Positions 40,901 to 52,844 of a DNA stretch of 64,000 nucleotides are shown here, piece after piece. The DNA is from Rhea pennata. Lineage: Eukaryota; Chordata; Aves; Rheiformes; Rheidae. Made by a program: the position numbers and the translations under genes. The notes under the pieces are model-generated. The model searched no databases and was not told the DNA's origin. It worked only from the letters and a program-made list of their open reading frames with translations. The first letter of the stretch is position 1. Each line of letters opens with the position of its first letter. The stretch covers positions 20,174,412 through 20,238,411 of the forward strand of contig NC_084675.1 in assembly GCF_028389875.1 (NCBI RefSeq), written 5' to 3'.

Positions 40901-42184
40901 GGCTGCCAGCATGAGCCAAATCATCCCACTGTGGGATGTTTGTCCTTGCCTCTCCCTTTCTAAGAAAATCATTTGGGAGCCACAGAAAAGCTGATAACTA
41001 GCAGTGAATGACTTGCAGCAGATGCTAAATATTTTAACACTGTTAAATATGGTAACTGTTAACTAACAGTAGTTAATTTTTCACAGTGAGTTCTGAAACT
41101 CTAGAAAGTTTATCTCTTTATCCATTATTGGAGAGTCCTTACTCTAAGGGGTTGGAAAGAGGAGCTTGTAGAGACAGAGCAAGCTCAAGAGTGAGCATAT
41201 AATCTGATTAATAAACATTCCATACTTGCCCTTAGCCTGTAGTATCCTGAGTTTATTGCTAATTAACCCTGTCACTTGTTTATGTGATGATATTTAATAC
41301 ATAGTCCGGGTCTTGTGAAACTGGGAATCGGTAAGAGGCCTTCTGTTGGGTTCCCTGAGCACTGTTTGATTCATGCTTTTTAAGAGAGGTACAAGGCAAC
41401 ATTAAGTCAGGTACAGTAAGTGGGAAATGGAGATGGAGGTGGAGAGCAAAACACAGAAGACAGAAGAAACAAGGACTTCTAAGATTGTTGTAACTTGTGT
41501 AATCCTGCTGAGGTGAATGTTTCATGTACTGGAGCTGTGTTTCAACATTTTTCCCCTACAGATTACCACACTCTGTGTCTTGTCAAATCTGTGCTGACTT
41601 TCATAGTCTGAGAAAAAATAGACTGTTTCGTGTTGCGAGACTGACAAGAAAAATTTGAATAAATAAATTCAGGAAGTCAAAGCTTGTTCTTAACATTTGC
41701 CTGCATAGTCCAACTGAAAGGAATGTGCTATGCAAATCCAAGGCCCCAATCCTGGAGCTGACAATTAATTAGCAGATCACTGCATCCATGTCAGAACTTC
41801 CTTGGAGACAAATAGTACTCAGTACCAACTGCTGGGTCCAGACTAAGCCAAGGGCAAGATCTGACCCCTGAGCAGATGAGCAGAAGCTTCCTAGATGACC
41901 TTTCCAGCTGTCAGAGAGTGCCTCCCACTGAGTGCCTTTGATCCTAAGGAAAGGCACAAAGTAATGCATCACTGTTGAGGTAACTAATTTTAGCAGCTGC
42001 ATCTGTTTAATTGTGACTCTCAGCAGAGCATGACTGCAGAGAGAGCCTGGAGGAAAGTAAGAGATTGCTCAGCTATGAATTGCAAATGTTTCAAAGCTTT
42101 GCTCTTCTCTGGATAAATCCTGCCAGGAACTGCAAAAGCTTTGTGTTATTGCCATTCCTGGCAGACCTCCCACACTTGGATAGG

Positions 42185-42474
42185 AGGTTTCTTCCAGTGC
42201 AAGACAAAATGTTGAGTGACATTGGGATAGGAAGTTTAATGAAAAAATTATTTAATGGAAGTATACAAGAGATCTATTTAATAGATGGCATTTGCACTAA
42301 TGATACTGAATACTTAGACCAGTACTTTCCAAAGCTACTGAAGAGATTTGGACATGCTAACCTCAACTTGACAGCTGTTGGGTATCCCCTGAATACTTCC
42401 TAAAATCACTCTATAGTCTCCAGAACCTTAGCTGTCTTGGAAAATCTCAATCATAGAGTAAGTGGTATATAAGT
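42185..42474 (+). pseudogene. Unassigned sequon-rich open frame, possible decayed exon
   Basis: I do not recognise this protein. From about 42201 the frame reads VQDKMLSDIGIGSLMKKLFN, then acidic and hydrophobic sequence with N-glycosylation sequons NGS, NDT, NLT and NTS, until TAA at 42401-42403. The same frame reopens (NHS, then RTLAVLENLNHR) and ends exactly at a donor-like AGA|GTAAGT at 42474. A pyrimidine-rich stretch ending ttccag near 42200 could be an acceptor. The composition looks protein-like, suggesting an extracellular domain, but the in-frame stop means a dead exon, a natural terminal exon or chance. A possible further exon, ttttttatcag to ctggaaag|gtaata (about 42536-42591), follows in one open frame. 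Confidence 0.25.
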
Positions 42475-42591
42475 TACTCTGTCTCGTATTACAAAGAATG
42501 GGGTCAATCATTATTATCTGTTATCTTTTTATCAGTCTTGGGTGCCACTGACATTCCAATAGAGCACTTGGTGAGAGACACTGCTGGAAAG

Positions 42592-42632
42592 GTAATACTA
42601 CATTTACTTGTAGTAGTTACATGTAGTATTAC
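42592..42632 (+). repeat. 12-bp perfect inverted repeat with 17-base spacer
   Basis: gtaatactacat at 42592-42603 is exactly mirrored by atgtagtattac at 42621-42632, giving a possible stem-loop. It is AT-rich, so chance is possible. The left arm overlaps a donor-like GTAATA that would end a possible exon discussed in the findings. Confidence 0.6.
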
Positions 42633-45600
42633 ATGTAAAATATAAAAGGCAAAACTGATACAGAATTATCTTAGGAAGTTGACTCTGAATTCACTATCTT
42701 TCTCATATTAAAAATTAATGTTATTTCATTACTGCACCAAATGTACCTTTATCTGTTTTCTTGTCATTGAAGAATATGCTGCTGCTGCCTAATCAAGAGC
42801 TGGATATAAAGTATTCCTTCAATGTGTCTCTGTGTCTACTTTATCATACAATATTCATTCTTATGTATTTACTTATGGAATATATATTATTTCTGCATTT
42901 AGGGACATCTATCAAAAGCTAGATATAAACATACATCTAATTTGGATTAGATTTACAACTGTTTTGAAAAAACAGTAGAAGAATGAAGAGGCGTTGCTTA
43001 TAACCTGGAGCAATTTGGTTTCAAATTTTGCATCCAAAGCTCAAATTGCTGTTCTCTTCTGAAAATAAGTAAAAGTTGGCGGCACTCACAGTTATATGCA
43101 AGTGACAGTATCCTTCAGAAAAAGAGATTTTTGGTAGAAAACAATGCATCCAACTGATCTGATTGTTCTCACAGAAGACGGATCTTAAAGCTGATAAGCC
43201 AGTGATGAGAACCTTTATGCTGTGCATTCAATTTTGAAATAAATATTGAAACAATACCTACAATTTTCTTTGTAAAATACATAAATAAGCATTATTCATA
43301 GCATTTGTTTCTTATGAGTGATTTACTGAATAGTTCTTCACACTTGGTGGTAATTGATGTCTCAGCCTTTTCCAGTTGTGTCAAACACTAGTCCCCAGTG
43401 CAATAGAAGTTGCCTGATTTATAGAAAACATTCATCACTATTAGTGCTCAGGTGTCAAAAAATGAACAACACAAATCAGCATGAATCTAATGTTTCCTGG
43501 TTCCTGATATTCCATAACACAGAGCTGGTGAGAGCCACATTCATCTTGGAGATGTGGACAGACAACTATTGCAGCTCAGAAAGACTTTTTGTCTTAGCAA
43601 CATGGCAAATGGGAAACCGGCTTTTGAGAACCTACAATCTGTAAATTCTTTCCTGAAAAAGAAGCAAAGGATTTTGTCCTACTTTTGTAGAGATTAGTTT
43701 TTGTTTAATCTTCCAGTCTTCTGGCATACTGAATCGCTGACTACTCTAATAACAACATACTACTTAATCCTTATGAAACATGTAGTGATAATTCAGCCTA
43801 AGAAACAATTCATGCCAGCTGAAAGCTTATGTTAAAAATTTCTACAGTTTTTAAAAAAAGTGAAATGTATTTCTCCTCATTCTTTTTTCAGTAAACTCTA
43901 CAATGTTCTTAATTATTTCAGTCATTCTCATCATTGATGGTCATTTTTAACAGAGTTTCCCTTTGTATTCTCTTAGAATAGACTAGTGATATGAAAAGCT
44001 TTCCAATTCATCAGTAAACAAGTAAGAAAGCAAAGACTATTATTTGCGGGTGTAACTTGTGTCTGAAAATCTGATCCAACTTCACATAAATCAACAATTT
44101 TAATTGTCTTGAGAAGAAAAACAGCTGTTTGGTAAAAAGAAAAAGTAGCAATTCATATAGAAAAAATTCTGCAAAATGCTGGGCATTAATATATTATGAA
44201 GAAAAAATACTTTTTAAAATAAGAGACAAAACACACATAATACACTTTCTTCAAAGACATTTCAGCAGTGTCACAGTAGTTCAAATGATGTGTATTCCTA
44301 ATCTGTCACTTTCTGCTCGTTGATGTAGAGATGTAGAGATACAGGTCAGGACTGACCTTTCAGCCAGGCTTTAGTCTTCAGCTTGATCTTGTGACAGTCG
44401 TGGTGTTCTTCCAGGATTTGAATCATCACGTATTGTCAACAGCATAATTTTCTTAATGACTTTGCACCATTCTTGATCATAGGGAAAATCTACTTGTTAA
44501 ATAGTACTAATGAGCGTACTGCTTCTACTGTTACTGCATTTTTAATGCTGTCATGTGAGAGTGAAAATGGTCACACTTCTCTTGCTCTGTGCATGCCTCA
44601 CAGCCACAGGGAACGCAGACTCGACAGCACGGTCCGTGAGGCTTGGTGATGACCAACTTTAGGACTGCAGCTACTGATGGTTAATTGTATTTCAGCAACC
44701 CCTAGAGTTTCCCAAGGAGATCAAAACAAGTGGATTGTGCTTTGAGGAAGCTTCAAGCTTAGTTACGAAGGAAAAGTGGAACAGGGGCACGTTCTGGCAT
44801 AGCTACATTGGCAAGGTCACATATCAGGTGTGTTCTGACCCCAGCTCCGGGTGGAAAGGGTGTCTTATCCTGAACCCCTATAGCTGACTTTCTTCCTATC
44901 CTTTTGCTATAAAGTAAGCTGCTTTAAAGTGATCAAGGCACCACCACTCTGAGAACTGGGTCAGCCAAGGATATGAAGTTATTCAGTGTGTTGTATCCCT
45001 CCACATTTCAAGATGTGCTTTGACGGTTAGTGAGGCAGTTCTCCAACCTTAGCACATCTTTCAGGCCAGCATCCCGTGCATTGGCTTGCTACCTTAACCT
45101 TGTCCATGGTGCCTTTTTTTTTCTTTAATTTATCTCTTTCAGAACTTCTCACTGCCTCATCCATACTGGCTCCTTCTGAAACATTTTAAAAATAGATGAC
45201 TGACAATACAGAGATGACATAAAAATGTGGAACCATTAAGACACCGGGAAAAAGATCATTTTAAATCACCTTCTGTCCTTTACCTCTTATATTGATGGTA
45301 AACACTTCTAAGCGGAGACTTTAATTTACTCTATGGGTAATACACTCAGTAGACAATGCTGCTGTACCTACAGATAGTTAGCAATGAGTAATCCTGTGTT
45401 AGACTTAGTTTCAGTCGTTTCAGTGGCCTGATGTGAAGGAAAAGCCTATATGCAAGACTCGATCAAAATCATGTTTGTGGGCTTCCTATTCAAAGGGACG
45501 ACATTTGTAGGTGCCTGTCAATGTGACATGGTGCAGTAATAACCACTGTGTTCAAAAATAAGTATTTTAAGAATTATATGCTGTGCTTCAGATAGCATTG

Positions 45601-46260
45601 GATATGACTAAGTGTGAAAATAACCACTGTCAAAACTATGCCAATTATAGGTTAATTAAATTTAATGTAATATAAATAAGTGATCAAGGATTTAAAAATC
45701 TTTAAAACATGGCATTTAATCTTTTGCCAACATAAAGATGTGAGTTCACTTTCAATATTTTCCATTTGTCCATTGATCTTAAATTGCATTCTCCTTTGTT
45801 TTTGTGTTATGTGGCTTGCTTTATGTTTAATTTCAATAGAGATTTATCTGCAGAGAAAAGGCTGAGGCTTACCTGTTTTTAAGGTCAAAGGAAAAGTGCA
45901 TTTTGTTATGTATTCTTCCCATCTGGCCTTACAAGTTTCAGAGTGGTAGGAATTAATTTGCTTGCTTTCCTCTATGCTTGGATACATAGTTTTTAGGTTT
46001 GTAAAGGACAAAATACAAATCTATTTTTAATACTTGTGTAATTTGGCCTACTTGGTCTAATACCTTAAAAGAAGTAATTTGTTTCACCAGTTTGCCAGTA
46101 GCTCTTGAGCTATTAGTTTAAGCCTCCATTACACATCAGTAATCAACTCTATTTACTTCTTTCAGTGTGAATTCATTCTGAATGAAGGCAGATTGCAGAA
46201 TGAGACCTTTCTGTGACTGATACCTCTGAATTGTGAAAGGAGCTAGTGGAAGGGTCTAGG

Positions 46261-46320
46261 ATAAAAAAAAACTTTTTAATAAAAACCTTTTTAATAAAAA
46301 ACCCTTTTTAATAAGAGCAA
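46261..46320 (+). repeat. A/T-rich short tandem repeat
   Basis: About three imperfect copies of a 15-18 bp unit resembling ctttttaataaaaac occur in a row, each with a lengthening A run and C run between units. It lies about 700 bases before the CR1 fragment and is not part of recognisable CR1 sequence. Confidence 0.75.
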
Positions 46321-46989
46321 AAAAAAGCTGAAAGTGGATTTCATGTGGAGTACATCACACAGCATCCTTTTGCCCCACTATATCCTGGGAAACTTGTATC
46401 ATTTTCCTCTCTAAGGATATTATCTCCCATACATATTTGGATGAGAGACAGCTAAAGCTTTTGTTTCTTATCTTCGTTATAATTATTTGCAGAACTTTAC
46501 AAAGAGTCACAGAACTTGAGTGAGTGAGAAACATCTCTGTGTTAATTAATCAGGGTGGGGGATGAGGGCCAGCTGGGAATCATTATAAACTGCTAGGAAC
46601 AGCAGCAGTAGAAGCCTCATGGAAAGGTCAAGCATCTGGGGCTGGTCTGAGTGGTCAGCATGCTGGCAGATGGAAGGCAAGGTATTTTGTACACAGAACT
46701 CAGGCTGGAGGAAATAAGAGGGAGTTTTTCTCTGTGAATCTTTAAATTTAGAACTAGTTGCTCCTGCTTTATTTATTTGTGCTAGGGTTTTATATGTCCC
46801 TCCTGTGCATTGCAGGAGAACATTGTATTCAGGTTCTCTACAAAGCATTATCTGCTGAGATGAGCTGAGAGATTTAATTAAGTTAAGGCTTGAAAGTATT
46901 GGTGGTAGAAGCCTGAAGTCCAGTATACTGAGATTTCTGATGACCTTATTTTGGGGAGGAATATAGGAATGTTGTCAGAGTATGCAGGG

Positions 46990-48560
46990 TTGTGACAAGG
47001 AAGGCTAAGGCCCATTTAGAATTAAATCTGGCAAGAGGTGTCAAAAAGGGCTTCTTCAAATACCTCAATAACAAAAAGAAGACTAGGGGAAAATGTGGGC
47101 CCACTACTGAATGGGGTGGGTGCCCTAGTGATGAAGGATACAGAGAAGGCAGAGTTACTGAGTGCTTTCTTTGTTTTAGCCTTTACTGCTAAGGGCAGCA
47201 CTCAGAAATCCTGGACTCTGAGACAAGAGAGAAAGTCTGGAGAAAGGAAGACTTTCTCTTGGTTAAGGAGGATCAGGTTAAAGATCATTTAGCCAAATGT
47301 GACACCCACAAAACCATGGGTCCCAATGGGATGCATCCAGGAGTGCTGAGGGAGCTGGTTGATGTTATTGCTAGGCCATTCACTATCACTTTTGAAAGAT
47401 TGTGGAGAACAGGAGAGGTGCCTGAGGACTGGAAGAAACCCAGTGCACCTCCAGCCTTCAAAAAGGGCAAGAGGGAGGACCCAGGAATCTACATGCCAGT
47501 CAGCCTCACCTCTATCCCTGGAAAGGTGATTGAGCGGCTCATCCTGGGTGTCATCTTTAGGTGTGTGGAGGAAAAGAAGGTGATCAGGAGTAGTCACCAT
47601 GGGTTCACTAAGGGAAAATCATGCTTAACCAATTTGATAGCCTTCTGTGATGGAATGACTGGCTGGGTAGATGAGAGGATAGCAGTAGATGTTACCTACC
47701 TTGACTTCAGCAAGGCTTTTGACCCTGTCTCCCATAACATCCTCCTAGATAAGCTCAGGAAGTGTGGGTTAGATGAGCGAACAGTGAAGTGGATTGAGAA
47801 CTCACTGAATGGCAGAGCTCAGAGGATTGTCATCAGTGGTGCAGTCTAGTTGGAGTGTAGCTGGCAGTGTCCCCTGGGGGTCAGTATTGGGTCAAGTCTT
47901 GTTCAACTTATTCGTCAGTGACCAGGATGAAGGGACAGTAAGTTTGCTGATGATACCAAGCTGGGAGGAGTGGCTGATATGCCAGCAGGCTGTGCTGCCA
48001 TTTGGAGAGACCTGGCCAGGCTGGAGAGTTGGGCAGAGGGGAACCTCATGAAGTTCAACAAAGGCAAGCGCAAAGTCTTGCACCTGGGAAGGAATAACCC
48101 TATGCTCTCCAGTACAGGCTGAGGGCTGACCTGCTGGAAAGCAGCTCTGCAGAGAAGGACCTGGGAGTCCTGGTGGACAAGTTGACTATGAGCCAGCAAT
48201 GTGCCCTTGTGACCGAGAAGGCCAATGGTCTCCTGGCGTGCATAGGAAGAGTGTTGCTGGCAGGTCGAGAGGGATGATCCTCTTCTACTCAGCCCTGGTA
48301 AAGCCACATCTGGAGTACTGTGCCCAATTCTGGGCTCCCCAGTGGGAGAGAGACATGAAACTACTGGAGAGAGCCCAGCATAGGGCTACAAAGAGGCTTA
48401 GGGCACTGGAGCATCTCTGTTAGGCCCATTTCTCGCAGCCTTTGCTTGTATTTAGCTTGGGGAATAGAAGACTGAGGAGGGATCTTATCAATGTGTACAA
48501 ATACCTTCCGACAGGGTGTCAAGAGGATGGGGCCGGACTCTTTTCAGTGGTGCCCAGTGA
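46990..48560 (+). mobile_element. CR1 LINE fragment, decayed reverse-transcriptase region
   Basis: This is the second open reading frame of a CR1 non-LTR retrotransposon, broken by stops and indels. An N-terminal part is read at 46992-47292 in shifting frames. The longest open piece, 47259-47849, shows reverse-transcriptase motifs: HHGFTKGKSCLTNL, then YLDFSKAFDPVSHNILLDKL (motif A). The catalytic FADDTKLGG motif (motif C) appears at about 47945-47971 in another frame. Recognisable CR1 sequence continues to about 48560 (the stretch reading gtgcccagtga) and then stops abruptly. The usual CR1 3' end, with its short terminal repeat, is missing. The copy cannot encode an active enzyme. Confidence 0.93.
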
Positions 48561-51500
48561 TAGTAGTTTGACCAGCTACTATATTCTGGGGCCAAACTAT
48601 GCTTTTGGCAAGGGCACGTGTGAGGGTTTTCCCCTGAACGGCATCATCTGATTTACCCTCTGTGTACTGCTGACAGCAAACAGTGGAGGCAGTAGGTTTC
48701 CCTTTTGTTTGCTTTTAATGTATAGAATAGTCATATCTGACTCTGAATGCTCATGCTGACTCTTTAAATCTTTTCTTCTTCCCTTTCCACTGGACTGCAC
48801 CCCTGCCCTCTGGGTAAACCTGAATAAAACTTAATATTGATTTGCACTGTTCTTGCCTTCATACTAAGGTGTCCAACATATTTCACTGTTAATTGCACAG
48901 TCTTCAGTACCTCAAGGCAGTGCAGCCCCTGTAAAGTCTTGAGCCTCGTGAAAAATGTCTGTAGTTAGGAATGAGTATAGTGGTCTACTGACCTTGGAAA
49001 TGTGTTCAGCATTGCGTGTGTTTCTGTTAACTTTATCATGCCAAATATCTTGTTTGCTCTTCTAGCTCTGTGTCGCTTTTGGTGCGACAATAGAGAGCAA
49101 TGGTCTGTATGGCTCAGATTAAAGGAGATTAAGAGAGGGGATATATGGAGACAAAAGCATAACAAAAAATCTGTAGGTGATTCTGAGGCAAGTGGTGTAA
49201 AACTGAGCATTTAGAATATAGAAGGATGCAGCTGGCAACTGAGGAAGAAATCACAAAGGCTCAGGTTGTATTTGGTACAGTGGGCAGAAAGTCCCTTGAA
49301 TAAACTACAAATTACCATGGCAATGACTAGCTCATGGAAGGGATCTGACAGCTTCTGCTGTACCCAGTGTTAACTGAGTTGCACAAGGAGGTAGATGCAC
49401 GCTTCAGAGCGATAGAGAGATGAGGAGGGGAATAGAGGAGAAGGAGTAGGCACTCATCTATAAGTAGCCGTAAGGCTGCCATCAAGATCATTGTTGTGCA
49501 TGTCTCATAATGAAAGTTTTTGACAGGACTTTCAGAGAGGCTAGAGTGGTTTCTTCGGAGTGTGTGTCAATTTTTGAACCTTGTCGAGCAATCGTCCATT
49601 GGTCAGTAGTGCAGGTAGAAGTAAGAAATACCCCTGCTTAGTTTCACCCTAGGGAGCAAGAGGAAGGTCATACACAGACACCTGTGTGAAGGAAGAAGCT
49701 GTGCTAGTCCCATTAATTGTTCTCATGCTTCACCTCAGTTGACAGCCGTAGCTGCAAACACTAGTGATGTATAATATATAGAAATATATGGTGATTTTAT
49801 TTAGGATAATGACAAATAAATAAAATTAAAGGCTATAAATTCCATAATCCCCAAACAGCTTCAAGCTTTGGCAGGAGAGGACATACCCATCAAACTGTTG
49901 GATGAACTGCTCCTTTGCCTTGCTAAATAGTGCAGGTACCACTAGATGGCTCTCAAGCAGAAGGAGTTAGGGCCTCTGAGAAGTCACCCAGGGCAGGCCA
50001 GGATTCGGTGCAGGGCCTTCTCAAAGTGTCTCCTCTAGTGGGTTTTGAGGTAGGGTCTTCACTATCAGAAAGTTTGGGGGGTGGGATGGGAGGAGGAAAA
50101 AGAACTGATTGTGCTGAATTGTGTTTGCATGATGGGGGTCATAGCTTTTTCACTGGAAGTGTACTACATGTTTTGGCCTGATAAGTATCACTCAGAGGCG
50201 TGGTGCTCATGATCTGCTGTGAGGTTTCATAGGCAGAGGTATCTCTGTAAGCCACTACTAGCAAATAGTGTGTCTGGCTAAGTGAACACTGATTTGGTAG
50301 TTTATGTTAAAGAAGTTCCCAGAGGAACCACAAAAGAGAATGTGATAGCCAGATAGATGAGACCAGGATAGTGACTTGGTTGTGGGGGGGTCCCATTTGA
50401 CCCCGTGAGTTTGGTGCAGATCTGGAAACAGCCATTTCAGAGTTATCCCCTCTGTCCATCCACATGTGCTTTGTTTGCTCGATGGACTAGAGAAGTAGTA
50501 GAAGATCCTAAAGACTTATATCTTAGTATTAGCTCAATACCAAAGTAGTATTCCGGCAAATTCAATTACACTTATCAACATATATGCCAGATGTACTGAT
50601 AAGAGATTTTTCCAGTTTTGTTTAGCCACTAAAAATATATCAAGTGATCATAGTGGGAGGGAGACCAATGCAATGTTACAAAGACAAACTTAAGTCCTCA
50701 GGTGTGAGATTTTCAGCCACTGCTGAAGAAATGTTTGTTTTAAAACAATTTGCTATGGCACAGTGTATTTACTGATCCCCCTAAAGTCTATGAATAAAAA
50801 TGGGTTTCCACCATGCAGCACAAAAGGCATGACAGGAGAGAGGACACTGTATCAATGGCATCCAGCAAACTGTGGAATTTGGAGTCATTTCTCACTGGCA
50901 AACCCACAGATTTTCTGAGGACAAACCTCCATGACTGCTTGTTCCTCTGGACCTGCTTTGCAGCTATCATACGAGGCCCAGTCACGCACATGCAGTTCCC
51001 TGGGACAATTCACATGTGTAAATTTGGGCAGGATTAAGCTCTGTGCTGAGTCTTCAGCTTAGAAGCCACTTAATTTACCCACTGCATCTTTGGAGGAGTA
51101 GACTTCCAAAACTAATATAAGCTTGGTTATTCAACAGAGAAGCAGTTAAGAGAAATGAGCGCTTCTGCTGTCTTGTTCGTGTTCAGAGTGCTCCAAGACT
51201 TTTTGGCTGGTTGCTGTTGCTCCAGAGAGAATCACATAAATATTGGCAGTCCTCAGTGCTGCTTTTTAGCCAGAGTTGAGCAAGCAAACGACTATGATTA
51301 TGCCAACTTTTCTCAAATGCACATGCCCTTAAGGAGCATGTTCAGCACCTCCCTGCAGCTCTAATTAGAGGGTAGTCTCTTCTGTGTACAGTAGCATAGC
51401 AATTATCTAACAGTGATCTACAGGTTAGAGTATTCCCACTGGCGATTATATACCCTGTTGTGGTTCCGCTTCTCTCAGCTGGAAACAGGGGATGAATCAT

Positions 51501-52688
51501 GAACTGCATCCCCTTTTCTTCTAATATTCCACCCAGAATCAGCCATGCTGGAGATTTGACCCCGGCTTTGAAAGTCTTATTAAACTCCTTCCCTTTTGGA
51601 AATTGGGACCAGGGCGTTTAGGAGCACTCTGTTCAGCAGCTCGAGAAAACGGGTAGTCTGTGTTTTGGAAGTTTAGCAACTTCCTAATGAAACATAACCA
51701 TGCAGTAGTAGAAGTACAGGTAAGACTGGAAATACATAGGCTTGTGTTTGTGTCTGGTATTGCAATTCCTGTCAGCAAAGTTGCAGGTATTATACTTGAA
51801 AGGACAATTAATCTTTTTAGTTTCCTGACTGAATCTGTTTTACATTTCAGAATCACTTGATGAAGCATGAGATTGACAGCGACCATATTGCAGCAATGTA
51901 GGAGTGCTCCCAGCCTTATATTCGACTGGGGTAAATTGGATGAAGTCTATGGATTTTAAGAGTGATACCGACTCACACTGCGTTTAGACCGTTTTTCTTT
52001 TTTCCTTATTGCTTTTTTGTTTTTTAATCCCATATTGAGATTCAGAAGCAGGCATTGTGAAACTCAGAAGTCTCTTCTGAAAAAATACAGTCAGTATCTA
52101 TGTTACTTTAGCTAAACAAGGTTTGAATAAATTGCTATTTTCTCAGTGAAAGTCATCTATAAAATACAATTACTTTATCGCAATATTCAGTTGCACTTTT
52201 TAGAGTATTTAGTGTACTGAATAATTCAAACTCTGTAGGCTTCTGCAGAGGCCAGAGGCACGTAGCAGCTCACAGGAATTGTCCATCAACCTGCACAACC
52301 AGGCTGTTATTTCAATAAACAGTGATTAAAGACCAGCAAACCTATTATCTTGTCCTGCTGACTTGCTTTGCTTTTTTGAGAGATAATTTGAAACTGATTT
52401 ATCTTTTGTTCTGTTTAGTGTTCCCTCCAATCATATTGCTTTTGAAGTATATTTCTGTAATTTTTTTTAATGGCACTAATCTAATAACTCAGAGGAATGG
52501 ACTCTAGGTTACAGTTCTATTCAGAAAAGCAATTCAAAATTCTGCCTCTTAGAACATTTCACAATCTCTGAATCACTTATGGCATAAATCTATTTAACCT
52601 TCAATATCCCTTAGGTATCTTTGTATCACTGTATGAAATTAGTTTAATTTGTTTAAGCATGCATACTTACATCTGAATGATCTGACAG

Positions 52689-52844
52689 TATTATCTTTAT
52701 CAACTCTGGAAATGACTGTACTAAATCTGATTGACTGCAGTATGAACTATCTATCAGATGTAGGAGTTACAGACAGAGCTAGGTTAACAGCATTAACCAA
52801 ACTGAAAATTTACCAATGGTGGCAAAGACATAGAAAGATTCCAG
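52689..52844 (+). other. Possible exon of unknown gene
   Basis: An open frame reading LSLSTLEMTVLNLIDC and ending RHRKIP stops exactly at a strong donor CCAG|GTGAGT (GTGAGT at 52845-52850). A weak acceptor (gatctgacag) sits at about 52688, giving a 156-base segment, a multiple of three. I recognise no family. Good donor hexamers occur by chance in intergenic DNA, so this is a lead only. Confidence 0.15.

Larger units (their letters stand above)
22937..46260. other. Long intergenic stretch between HSBP1 and KCNG4, left part
   Basis: Apart from the unassigned open frame near 42.2 kb, I find no supported exon. No cadherin, channel, enzyme or zinc-finger signature appears in any translated frame I read. 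Homopolymer junctions occur, for example T then A at about 26897-26921. Two short open frames at 23.0-23.4 kb overlap in different phases and are treated as chance. Confidence 0.55.

Noticed and set aside
47285..47600. Minus-strand frames within the CR1 segment
   Set aside because: They are antisense shadows of the reverse-transcriptase frame.
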